Shown piece after piece: positions 30,362 to 37,029 of a stretch of 37,029 bases of DNA (positions are counted from its first letter, which is position 1; each line of letters opens with the position of its first letter). The DNA lies in NCBI GenBank assembly GCA_003644385.1, contig QNCD01000007.1:1-37029 (forward strand), read 5' to 3'. The translations under genes were made by a program, and so were the position numbers. Origin of the DNA: Candidatus Omnitrophota bacterium (lineage in GTDB: Bacteria > Omnitrophota > Gorgyraeia > Gygaellales > Profunditerraquicolaceae). The notes under the pieces were generated by a model that saw only the letters and a list, made by a program, of their open reading frames with translations, ran no database searches and was not told the origin of the DNA.

Positions 30362-31630
30362 ATGCTGGATATTAAATTTATTAGAGATAATTTAGAGTTA
30401 GTGAAAACTTCAATTAAGAACCGGGGCCTTAAAATAGACTTAGAGGAAATAATTCAAATTGATAATTCAAGGAGAGAGGTTTTAAAGGAGCTTGATTCAT
30501 TGCGCGCAAAGAAGAATGAGGCAAACCGGGAAATAAGCGCTTTATTGAAAGCAAAGAAAGATGTCAAACCAAAGATCGCCGCGATGAAAGAGGCCGCGGA
30601 TAAAATCGATGCGCTGGAAGCAAAATTAAAAGAAATAAATCCCAGCCTGGAAAGCAGCCTGCTGAATATTCCAAACATTGCACATTATTCTGTACCGGTG
30701 GGAGACGCTTCCAAAAAAGAGATTAGTTCTTCCTGGGGAAAAAAGCGCGATTTTGATTTTCCGCCGGTTTCCCATATAGAATTAGCGGAAAATCTGGATA
30801 TTATTGATTTTCCCAGAGCTACAAAAATTAGCGCTACTAATTTTATCCTCTATAAGGGATGGGCAGCTAAGTTAGAGAGAGCGCTAATTAACTTTATGCT
30901 GGATTTGCACACCAAAAAACATGGATATACCGAAATATTCCCCCCATTTTTAGTCAACCGCGCTTCGATGACAGGCACAGGCCAGCTTCCCAAACTGGAA
31001 GAAGATATGTATAGGTTTAAAGATGACGATTTATTTCTTATCCCTACTGCAGAAGTACCGCTAACCAATATACACCGCGATGAGATCTTAAATGAAGAAG
31101 ACCTGCCGATTTATTATGCCGCCTATACAGCTTGTTTTAGAAGAGAAGCCGGCTCTTACGGGAAAGATACCAAAGGTTTAATCCGCGTTCATCAATTTGA
31201 TAAAGTAGAATTAGTCAAGTTTGTCCGGCCGCAAGATTCTTATGCAGAATTAGAAAAATTACTTCAGGATGCCCGGGAAGTACTTCAACTTTTAGATTTA
31301 CCTTATAGGGTTATAATATTGCCTACTGCGGATATAAGCTTTGCTGCAAGTAAATGTTATGATTTAGAGGTTTATGCTCCGGGAATAGATAAATGGCTGG
31401 AGGTTTCCAGCTGCAGCAATTTTGAAAGTTTCCAGGCAAGGCGTGCCAATATAAGATTCCGTAATAAAGATACCAAAGAATTGGATTTCGTTCACACCCT
31501 TAACGGTTCGGGCATTGCCTTGGCGCGTACAATGGTCGCGATATTAGAAAATTATCAGCAAAAAGACGGTTCGATACTAGTGCCTAAAGTATTAAAACCT
31601 TACGTTGATGGCAAAGAAAGAATTCAGTAA
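30362..31630 (+). CDS. serS: Seryl-tRNA synthetase
   Basis: SerS (422 aa, the usual length) charges tRNA-Ser. The N-terminal coiled coil (about residues 28-100) that grips the long variable arm starts with DIKFIRDNLELVKTSIKNRG. The class II core has motif 2 FRREAGSYGKDTKGLIRVHQF and motif 3 GSGIALARTMVAILENYQ. TAEVPLTNIHRDEIL and the serine-site region VSSCSNFESFQARR lie between. A GAGAGGAAG site precedes the ATG. A tRNA-Ser gene lies 0.7 kb downstream. Confidence 0.96.
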   Translation: MLDIKFIRDNLELVKTSIKNRGLKIDLEEIIQIDNSRREVLKELDSLRAKKNEANREISALLKAKKDVKPKIAAMKEAADKIDALEAKLKEINPSLESSLLNIPNIAHYSVPVGDASKKEISSSWGKKRDFDFPPVSHIELAENLDIIDFPRATKISATNFILYKGWAAKLERALINFMLDLHTKKHGYTEIFPPFLVNRASMTGTGQLPKLEEDMYRFKDDDLFLIPTAEVPLTNIHRDEILNEEDLPIYYAAYTACFRREAGSYGKDTKGLIRVHQFDKVELVKFVRPQDSYAELEKLLQDAREVLQLLDLPYRVIILPTADISFAASKCYDLEVYAPGIDKWLEVSSCSNFESFQARRANIRFRNKDTKELDFVHTLNGSGIALARTMVAILENYQQKDGSILVPKVLKPYVDGKERIQ

Positions 31631-32303
31631 GCAAACAGCTCCTTCCAAAGAAAAGCCTTTTCCTTATCAAGATCAGCAGACGCCTGCTGTAAGAGCTTCT
31701 GTTTTTTCCGGCCGCAGCTTTACACTCATTAAGTTAATTTTAGGGATTTGTTTACTTCCTTTTGTATACGGATATACATTTAGTTTTTTAAATGAGCTGT
31801 ATCTTATTGATAAATTATCTCAGAAAATATTTTGGGCAGGCTTGGTTGCTTTTTTAATCGTTTATCTTTTTATATGGGAGCCAGCAAATATTTATTTAAA
31901 AGGCCAGCGTATCTTACAATTAGTTTTTAATTTTTTTAGCCCTCTGGTCAAGGTAGCGCCGTTTCTGTTGCCGATTTATACAATAATCATTTTTATCTTA
32001 TATGCAACAATATCTTTTAGATTTCAATCTCCGGCTATAACTAATATTACACTTTTTCTTGCAGGTTTTAGTGTAGGGTTGCACCTGATTTTTAGCGCAA
32101 AATCAATGCGCACCAAGCAAAAGGATTTTTTAAAAGCAAATTATATTTTTGGCTTCCCCTTGATTTATCTCATTAATTTGACTATACTTGCTTTTTGTTT
32201 TAGTTTAGTTTTTCGAACTTTCTCATTCGCGACTTTTATAAATACCGCTTTTCAGTCAGGGATAAATATATTCAGTTCTATAATTAAGCAGCTTTTTTTC
32301 TAA
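31608..32303 (+). CDS. Multi-pass membrane protein of unknown function
   Basis: A 231-residue protein I do not recognise. It has a hydrophilic N-terminus of about 38 residues, then roughly six hydrophobic helices, for example LIKLILGICLLPFVYGYTF, KIFWAGLVAFLIVYLFIW and APFLLPIYTIIIFILYATI. There is a conserved-looking WEPANIYLKGQ after the second. It ends in a hydrophobic tail. ATG 31608 overlaps the end of serS by 23 bp, with no ribosome-binding site, which suggests coupling. The track's TTG at 31605 adds one residue. No motif suggests a transport or enzyme function. Confidence 0.65.
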   Translation: MAKKEFSKQTAPSKEKPFPYQDQQTPAVRASVFSGRSFTLIKLILGICLLPFVYGYTFSFLNELYLIDKLSQKIFWAGLVAFLIVYLFIWEPANIYLKGQRILQLVFNFFSPLVKVAPFLLPIYTIIIFILYATISFRFQSPAITNITLFLAGFSVGLHLIFSAKSMRTKQKDFLKANYIFGFPLIYLINLTILAFCFSLVFRTFSFATFINTAFQSGINIFSSIIKQLFF

Positions 32304-32342
32304 AGATTTGTTTGACTGAATTATCAATATTAAGTTAGATCC

Positions 32343-32429
32343 GGTGGGGTTCGGGAGAGGTTTAACCGGCCTGTCTTGAAAAGAGATGAAGACGCAAGCC
32401 TTCCGTGAGTTCGAATCTCACCCCCACCG
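32343..32429 (+). tRNA. tRNA-Ser-like gene (apparent anticodon TGA)
   Basis: An 87-nt class II tRNA: acceptor GGTGGGG/CCCCACC, D stem CGG/CCG, a long variable arm with the usual CGCAAG core, and a perfect T-arm GTGAG-TTCGAAT-CTCAC. The discriminator is G, as expected for serine. The loop CTTGAAA gives anticodon TGA, but its stem (CCTGT/AGAGA) pairs at only three of five positions. An alternative GTCTT/AAGAC pairing exists. It may be a functional tRNA with a poor stem, a decaying copy, or contain a sequence error. Confidence 0.65.
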
Positions 32430-32459
32430 CTTTTAAAGTATTAAAAAACGAGATAAAAA

Positions 32460-35400
32460 ATGAAATTTCCGGTTAAAAATATATTTAGAAAAAAAAGCAT
32501 ATTAATCCGCACTACCTTATTATCTTGGTTAGTAATTATTTTGACCCTGGAGATATTTATTTTTTCTTTCATCCCCTATCAGAGAAAAACCTTAAAAGAG
32601 GATTTAGAACTGCAGGCTAAAGCTATTACTTCTTCTTTACGCGATACGACACTAACTTCGATTGACCTGGAGGATTATAGCCTGATAACCAAACAGTACA
32701 GTTCTATTTTAAGCGAAAACCCCTTTGTACTTTATTTAGTTATCACCCGCAGGGATGGATTTTCTTTAATATTTACTAAATATAATAGAAAGGCCTATGA
32801 TACGGATTATCTGCAGGGGGTTTGGGTTGAACCACTGCCCACAGGAAATAGCGGTTACAGTTTTATAGAAACCAAAATAATACCGGAGCGTACTTTTCAC
32901 TATAAATCACCGATTGAATATTTAGATACTCAATGGGGCTGGATGCACGTAGGCCTTTCTTTAGAAAAATATTATAATGACCTTAAAACTTTTTATTTAC
33001 ATAGCGTCTGGCTTGCTATTTTATGTATCCTCGTCGGGTTACTAATTGCTTTTTTCTTTTCAAGGCAATTAGTCAATCCGATTTATAAGTTGAGCAAAGT
33101 TGTGGAAAGTTTTGGCAAAGGGGATTTTTCGCTCAGGGCAGAAGTATCCTCAGGAGACGAAATAGAAAATTTAGCTTCCTCTTTTAATCGAATGGCACAG
33201 ACTTTAGAAAATTCTCAAAAAGAGCTAATCACCGCTAAGGAGTATATTGAAAATATTATAAGCTCAATAACCGATGCTTTAATTGTTACTGATAAGGCTT
33301 TAAATATTAAGCTTGTAAATAAGGCTGCTTACAACATTTTAGGATATTATGAGAAGGAGTTATTTAATAATCCTTTAAGCGTAATTTTCAGGGAAGATGA
33401 CTACGTAAATTTTGTAAATCACGATTTATTAGTGTTAGTTAAAAACGGCTCTATCATAAACAGAGAGTTAAATTGTAAGACGCGGGACGGCAGGGTTATT
33501 CCTACGCTTTTCTCAGGCGCAGTGATGAGAAGTGATAATGGCTCGCTAGAGGGCATAGTTATAATAATAAAAGAGATTACTGACCGTAAACAAATAGAGA
33601 TGGCATTACGAGACAGCGAGCAGCGCTATAGATTCCTTTTTGAGCAAGCTCCAATAGGAATAGGCCTTATGACCGCTGAGGGCAGAATAATTGCAAGTAA
33701 CCACGCAATGCAGGAAATTTTCGGGTATTCCAAAAAGGAATTTGAAAAGATAAATGATAGAGATTTATACGTGCAGCCGCAGGATAGAAATCTTTTATTG
33801 GATAAAATGAATGAGAAAGAAAGCGTTGGCAATTTTCAGGCTCTATTAAGACGCAAGGACATTTCTGTATTTGAAGCTATTTTAAACGTTTCCAAAATCC
33901 GTATTATGGGTAAGGATTTGTTTCAGACTACCTATTTTGATTTATCCGAGAGGAAGAAGATCGAGGATCAGTTTAAAGAAGCAAAGGAAAAAGCAGAGCT
34001 TTTATATAAAGTTGTGCCCAGCGCCATTTTTACGGTGGATAAAGAGCGCCGTATTACAAGCTGGAATGATAAGGCTAAGGAGATTACCGGATATAGCTTT
34101 CAGGAAGTCGTAGGCAAAGAATGTTCTTTATTTGCTAAAGCTCCCTGTGAAGACAAGTGCGGCCTTTATAGTGAAGATATAGATAAGCCAGTGATTGCAA
34201 GAGAATGCATGATTATATGCAAGGGTGGAGAAAAAAGAATAATTTCCAAGAATGCGGACTTTTTAAAAGACGCCAGCGGCAATATTATCGGAGGCATAGA
34301 GAGCTTTGAGGATATCACCGAGCGTAAGAAAACCGAGGGAATATTAAAAGAGAGCGAAAAAAAATTCAGAGACCTGGCGGAATTATTACCTCAAACTATT
34401 TTTGAATTCGACACTAATTTAAAAATAAGATTTGCAAACAAGATAGCATTTGATGTTTTCGGCTATCAGCCTGAAGATCTCGATAAAGGTCTGGATGTAC
34501 TTGATATGTTGGCTCTAGCGGATAGGGATAAGGCTGCAAAGATACTGCAAAGGGTTTTGAAAGGAGAGAGAGTCGGGGGCCTGGAATTCAGCGCAGTAAA
34601 AAAAGACGGTAATATCTTCCCCTGTATTATATATGTTAATCCTATTCTTAGCGAAAATAAAGTTACGGGAATAAGAAGCGTTCTTGTTGATATTACTGAG
34701 CGTAAAGAAATAGAGCGGGCTTTACGGGAGTCGGAAGAAAAAATGCGTGCGGTGCTGGAAAATTCCCCTGATGTTATCTTAAGTATCAATCGCCAATATA
34801 ATATTCTTTTTGTTAACCGTTTAGGAATGGATGGCCGGATTATAATCGGCGAATCCTGTCTTAATTTTGTAAAGCAAGAATTCCGCTTGCCAATGAAAGA
34901 ATGTATCGACAGGGTGTTTGCCAGCGCGGAGAATGACAGTATCGAGTTGGCCGGCATAGACGGAAAATGGTATTCTTGCCGTCTTGCTTCTATCAGAAAA
35001 GAAGGAACGGTAAGTAACGTTATTATAATCGGAACGGATGATACTCAAAGGAAGGCGGCAGAGGATGCACTGAGGAAGGCATATCACGAGATAAAAACTA
35101 CTCAAAACCAGCTTAATGTAGCAGAAAAGATGGCGGCTATCGGAAGAATCGCCAGCGGCGTTGCGCACGAAATTAAGAACCCTCTGGCCATCATCATGCA
35201 GGGAGTGGAATATCTTTCTAACGTAAATAAAACAAAAGATAAAAATATCAATTCTACTTTATTATTTATGAATGATGCCGTAGTAAGAGCGAACAGGATA
35301 GTTAAAGGCATATTGGATTATTCGAGTATGACTAAAATGGATTTTGAGATGCAAAACTTGAGTAATTTAATAATTAACTGTTTATTATTGCTTAAGGTGC

Positions 35401-35852
35401 AATTGGCCGGAAGGAATATAGAAATAATTAAAGAGATTAGTCCTGATTTGCCTCAGGTCAGGCTAGATAAGAACAGGATTGAGCAGGTATTTATCAATAT
35501 CCTTATGAATGCAATTCAATCCATGCCTGCTGGAGGGAAATTATTTATAAAAGGATATAAAAAAGAATTGCATAGAGGTGAAGGTATAGGCTTTAGAAAG
35601 GACGATTTATTTACTCCGGAAGAGAAGGTGGTATTTATTGATATTATAAATACAGGTTCTAAAATACCTGCCGCAGACTTGGATAAAATATTCGAGCCTT
35701 TTTATACAACACGGCGCGACCTGGGGGGGACAGGACTGGGATTGTTTATTGTGAAGAATATTATGGAGATGCACAGAGGAGATATAAAAATCGAAAATAT
35801 AGAAGACGGCGTCAAGGTGAGCTTAATTTTTAAAATAGAGAGGCAGGGGTAG
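32460..35852 (+). CDS. Multi-PAS sensor histidine kinase
   Basis: A 1130-residue membrane sensor kinase. Two membrane helices (about 17-38 and 182-204) flank an extracytoplasmic sensor region. Then come HAMP (about 204-257) and five PAS domains (about 262-378, 382-503, 509-625, 627-750, 754-865), most ending in a DITERK-like linker. The HisKA helix has H903 (VAHEIKNP), and the ATPase domain has N1017 (NILMNAIQ), DKIFEPFYTTR and GGTGLGL (1089-1095). PAS3 carries a cysteine group C555, C563, C567, C583, C587 that might bind a metal or sense redox. Two receiver genes follow at once. The signal is unknown. Confidence 0.9.
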   Translation: MKFPVKNIFRKKSILIRTTLLSWLVIILTLEIFIFSFIPYQRKTLKEDLELQAKAITSSLRDTTLTSIDLEDYSLITKQYSSILSENPFVLYLVITRRDGFSLIFTKYNRKAYDTDYLQGVWVEPLPTGNSGYSFIETKIIPERTFHYKSPIEYLDTQWGWMHVGLSLEKYYNDLKTFYLHSVWLAILCILVGLLIAFFFSRQLVNPIYKLSKVVESFGKGDFSLRAEVSSGDEIENLASSFNRMAQTLENSQKELITAKEYIENIISSITDALIVTDKALNIKLVNKAAYNILGYYEKELFNNPLSVIFREDDYVNFVNHDLLVLVKNGSIINRELNCKTRDGRVIPTLFSGAVMRSDNGSLEGIVIIIKEITDRKQIEMALRDSEQRYRFLFEQAPIGIGLMTAEGRIIASNHAMQEIFGYSKKEFEKINDRDLYVQPQDRNLLLDKMNEKESVGNFQALLRRKDISVFEAILNVSKIRIMGKDLFQTTYFDLSERKKIEDQFKEAKEKAELLYKVVPSAIFTVDKERRITSWNDKAKEITGYSFQEVVGKECSLFAKAPCEDKCGLYSEDIDKPVIARECMIICKGGEKRIISKNADFLKDASGNIIGGIESFEDITERKKTEGILKESEKKFRDLAELLPQTIFEFDTNLKIRFANKIAFDVFGYQPEDLDKGLDVLDMLALADRDKAAKILQRVLKGERVGGLEFSAVKKDGNIFPCIIYVNPILSENKVTGIRSVLVDITERKEIERALRESEEKMRAVLENSPDVILSINRQYNILFVNRLGMDGRIIIGESCLNFVKQEFRLPMKECIDRVFASAENDSIELAGIDGKWYSCRLASIRKEGTVSNVIIIGTDDTQRKAAEDALRKAYHEIKTTQNQLNVAEKMAAIGRIASGVAHEIKNPLAIIMQGVEYLSNVNKTKDKNINSTLLFMNDAVVRANRIVKGILDYSSMTKMDFEMQNLSNLIINCLLLLKVQLAGRNIEIIKEISPDLPQVRLDKNRIEQVFINILMNAIQSMPAGGKLFIKGYKKELHRGEGIGFRKDDLFTPEEKVVFIDIINTGSKIPAADLDKIFEPFYTTRRDLGGTGLGLFIVKNIMEMHRGDIKIENIEDGVKVSLIFKIERQG

Positions 35853-35858
35853 TATATT

Positions 35859-36251
35859 ATGGGGAAAAAAAAGATACTGATTGTGGATGACGAAGAGAAT
35901 ATAGTCCAATTATTAAAGCTGAATCTTGAACGCAGCGGCGAATTTGAAATCAGGACAGAAACCAGGGGTAGGCAGGCATTTTCGGCTGCAAAAGAGTTTA
36001 ATCCGGATTTAATTATATTAGATATGACCATGCCGGATGTGGGAGGAAAAGAAGCAGCGCTTCAGATAAAGGCAGAGGAATCTCTGAAAAAAATTCCTTT
36101 TATTTTTTTGACCGGGCTCGTTGATGAAAACGCGCTGAACACAAAAAACAGCGAGTTAGCCGGCTGCCCTTTTTTATCTAAGCCGGTCTCTACGAAAGAT
36201 CTGATCAGCTGCATAAAAGAGGAACTTTCCAATAAAAAAGGAGGCGGATAA
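35859..36251 (+). CDS. Single-domain response regulator
   Basis: A 130-residue receiver domain with no output domain. The acidic pocket is intact: D10-D11 (IVDDEE), phosphoacceptor D55 (IILDMTMPD), threonine in IFLTGLVDE and lysine in FLSKPV. It begins six bases after the kinase stop and ends two bases before the second receiver, so the three genes are almost certainly one operon. Without an output domain it must act by protein contact or as part of a phosphorelay. The short C-terminal tail is NKKGGG. Confidence 0.9.
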   Translation: MGKKKILIVDDEENIVQLLKLNLERSGEFEIRTETRGRQAFSAAKEFNPDLIILDMTMPDVGGKEAALQIKAEESLKKIPFIFLTGLVDENALNTKNSELAGCPFLSKPVSTKDLISCIKEELSNKKGGG

Positions 36252-36253
36252 TT

Positions 36254-36631
36254 ATGGAAAAGAGAAAAATAATGGTTGTTAATGACGAACTGACTTTTTT
36301 GCAGATGATGAAATTAAATTTAGAAGAGACGGAAAAATATGAAGTCTTGACTTTGGCCGGAGCAAAGGACATCTTGGCTCATGTAGAAAAATTCAGGCCA
36401 GACGTAATATTGTTAGATTTAGTCATGCCTACGATCGGAGGATTGGAGGCCTGCGAGATGTTAAATAACCACCCTATCGGTAAAAATACCCCTATTATTG
36501 TTCTCACTGCTTTGGATAAGGATATCGACAAGCTTAAGGCTTATAAAAAAGGAGTAGTGGATTACTTGGTAAAACCGGTTGAGACGGAAAAAGTAGTGGC
36601 GACAATAGAAAAAGTTCTGAGGCAAGATTAG
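36254..36631 (+). CDS. Single-domain response regulator with altered acidic pocket
   Basis: A 125-residue receiver with phosphoacceptor D55 (VILLDLVMP), the Thr in IIVLTALDKD and the Lys in YLVKPVE. The acidic pair reads N10-D11 (MVVNDE) instead of DD. Loss of one Mg2+-binding acid can lower but need not abolish phosphorylation. An AAAGGAGG site, inside the end of the previous gene, precedes the ATG. It shares MKLNLEE-type helix 1 sequence with the first receiver, so the two probably arose by duplication. It is followed by the pilM-like gene. Confidence 0.88.
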   Translation: MEKRKIMVVNDELTFLQMMKLNLEETEKYEVLTLAGAKDILAHVEKFRPDVILLDLVMPTIGGLEACEMLNNHPIGKNTPIIVLTALDKDIDKLKAYKKGVVDYLVKPVETEKVVATIEKVLRQD

Positions 36632-36696
36632 TCTTAGCGGACCAATCGAATAAGATGAACATAGTGTCCCAAATTTATAAGGTTAAAATTATCTAG

Positions 36697-37029
36697 ATGA
36701 AAATAAATTTAGCTAATATTTTACAAAATAAATATATTATCTGTATAGATATTGGAGCTTCTTCTGTAAAATTAGCTCATTTCAAGAAAAATAAAGAAGG
36801 ATTGCTTTTGATCAAGGCAGGTTGCCGGAATTTCGGATTCAGAGGCGGAAAGAATTTACGAGGCCAAGAAATAATATCGATTTTAAAAGATTTTTTTAAA
36901 GAAATTAATCTTGAAAAAAATGATTTTGTTTTAACGGTAAATTCCCCCAAAACGGCTGTAAAAATTATCAGCGCAGTCTGTTCTTCAAAAAAAGAATTAG
37001 GAGAAATTTTAAAAGCCGACCTTCAAAAC
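36697..37029 (+). CDS. pilM: Type IV pilus assembly protein PilM, 5' part (cut by window end)
   Basis: This gene is not in the ORF track because it runs off the window. The visible 111 codons begin MKINLANILQNKYIICIDIG. The segment CIDIGASSVKLAHFKK is the first phosphate-binding motif of the actin-like ATPase fold used by PilM. LTVNSPKTAVKIISAV then resembles the SHS2-insert region, where PilM residues contact PilN. PilM is the cytoplasmic actin-like part of the type IV pilus or type II secretion alignment complex. It starts 65 bp after the receivers, with only a distant AGG upstream. Other actin-like ATPases such as FtsA are less likely. Confidence 0.75.
   Translation, partial: MKINLANILQNKYIICIDIGASSVKLAHFKKNKEGLLLIKAGCRNFGFRGGKNLRGQEIISILKDFFKEINLEKNDFVLTVNSPKTAVKIISAVCSSKKELGEILKADLQN

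Noticed and set aside
32343-32429. Reading the class II tRNA as selenocysteine tRNA
   Set aside because: There is no TCA anticodon, the acceptor is 7 bp, and the long D stem typical of tRNA-Sec is absent.
1-37029. CRISPR arrays, IS elements and prophage genes
   Set aside because: No regularly spaced repeats, transposase, integrase or phage structural genes were seen on either strand.

Overview
The window looks like a chromosomal segment of an anaerobic, diderm (LPS-bearing) bacterium from an uncultured candidate phylum. Gene content and style fit Candidatus Omnitrophota (OP3) best, but that placement is inference. The anaerobic signal is a four-subunit pyruvate:ferredoxin oxidoreductase with a ferredoxin and a ferritin-like protein. 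The diderm signal is BamA, Skp, LpxD, an LpxC-FabZ fusion, LpxA and LpxI. I see no IS element, prophage or CRISPR array. Almost all of the sequence is dense, mostly + strand housekeeping coding.

Layout. (1) 303-3956: porC-porD-porA-porB, a ferritin-like diiron protein and a small ferredoxin, all behind a good sigma70-type promoter. (2) 3959-5389, minus strand: a PpiD/SurA-like membrane-anchored foldase. (3) 5390-7767: hisG, a hidden 33-aa basic gene resembling the AURKAIP1/COX24 (mS38) ribosomal protein, and a secreted TPR protein. (4) 7822-14762: split transketolase, ispE, a SpoVG with an inserted zinc ribbon, tRNA-Gln, glmU, prs, rplY and pth. This follows the Bacillus order ispE-spoVG-glmU-prs-ctc-pth. 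(5) 14820-18038: rpsF, a small membrane protein, ssb, rpsR, rplI and dnaB, again a classic conserved order. (6) 18116-25139: the outer-membrane block bamA-skp-lpxD-lpxC/fabZ-lpxA-lpxI. (7) 25201-28361: a stand-alone CBM48 protein with its own promoter and terminator, a radical SAM protein, tRNA-Arg, an omptin-like outer-membrane protease and tRNA-Lys, with unusual noncoding DNA upstream of both tRNAs. (8) 28449-32429: archease, rtcB, serS, a membrane protein and a tRNA-Ser. (9) 32460-37029: a five-PAS histidine kinase, two single-domain response regulators and the 5' part of a pilM-like gene cut by the window end.

How the parts fit. Regions 4 to 6 run from precursor supply (pentoses, PRPP, isoprenoid precursor, UDP-GlcNAc) through translation and replication to lipid A and outer-membrane protein assembly. 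The omptin-like protein fits this, since known omptins need LPS for activity.

The items most worth a second look are: the mS38-like mini gene that the ORF track hides inside a false N-terminal extension; the zinc-ribbon SpoVG; the omptin homologue with its catalytic Asp-x-Asp and Asp-x-His pairs intact; the partial copies of tRNA 5' ends about 190-230 bp upstream of tRNA-Arg and tRNA-Lys, one of them followed by a run of strong hairpins; and several families of short intergenic repeats that supply ribosome-binding sites or gene ends. Several ORF-track starts are too early (hisG, TPR, transketolase N, rpsF, rpsR, rplI, omptin, membrane protein after serS); corrected starts are given.
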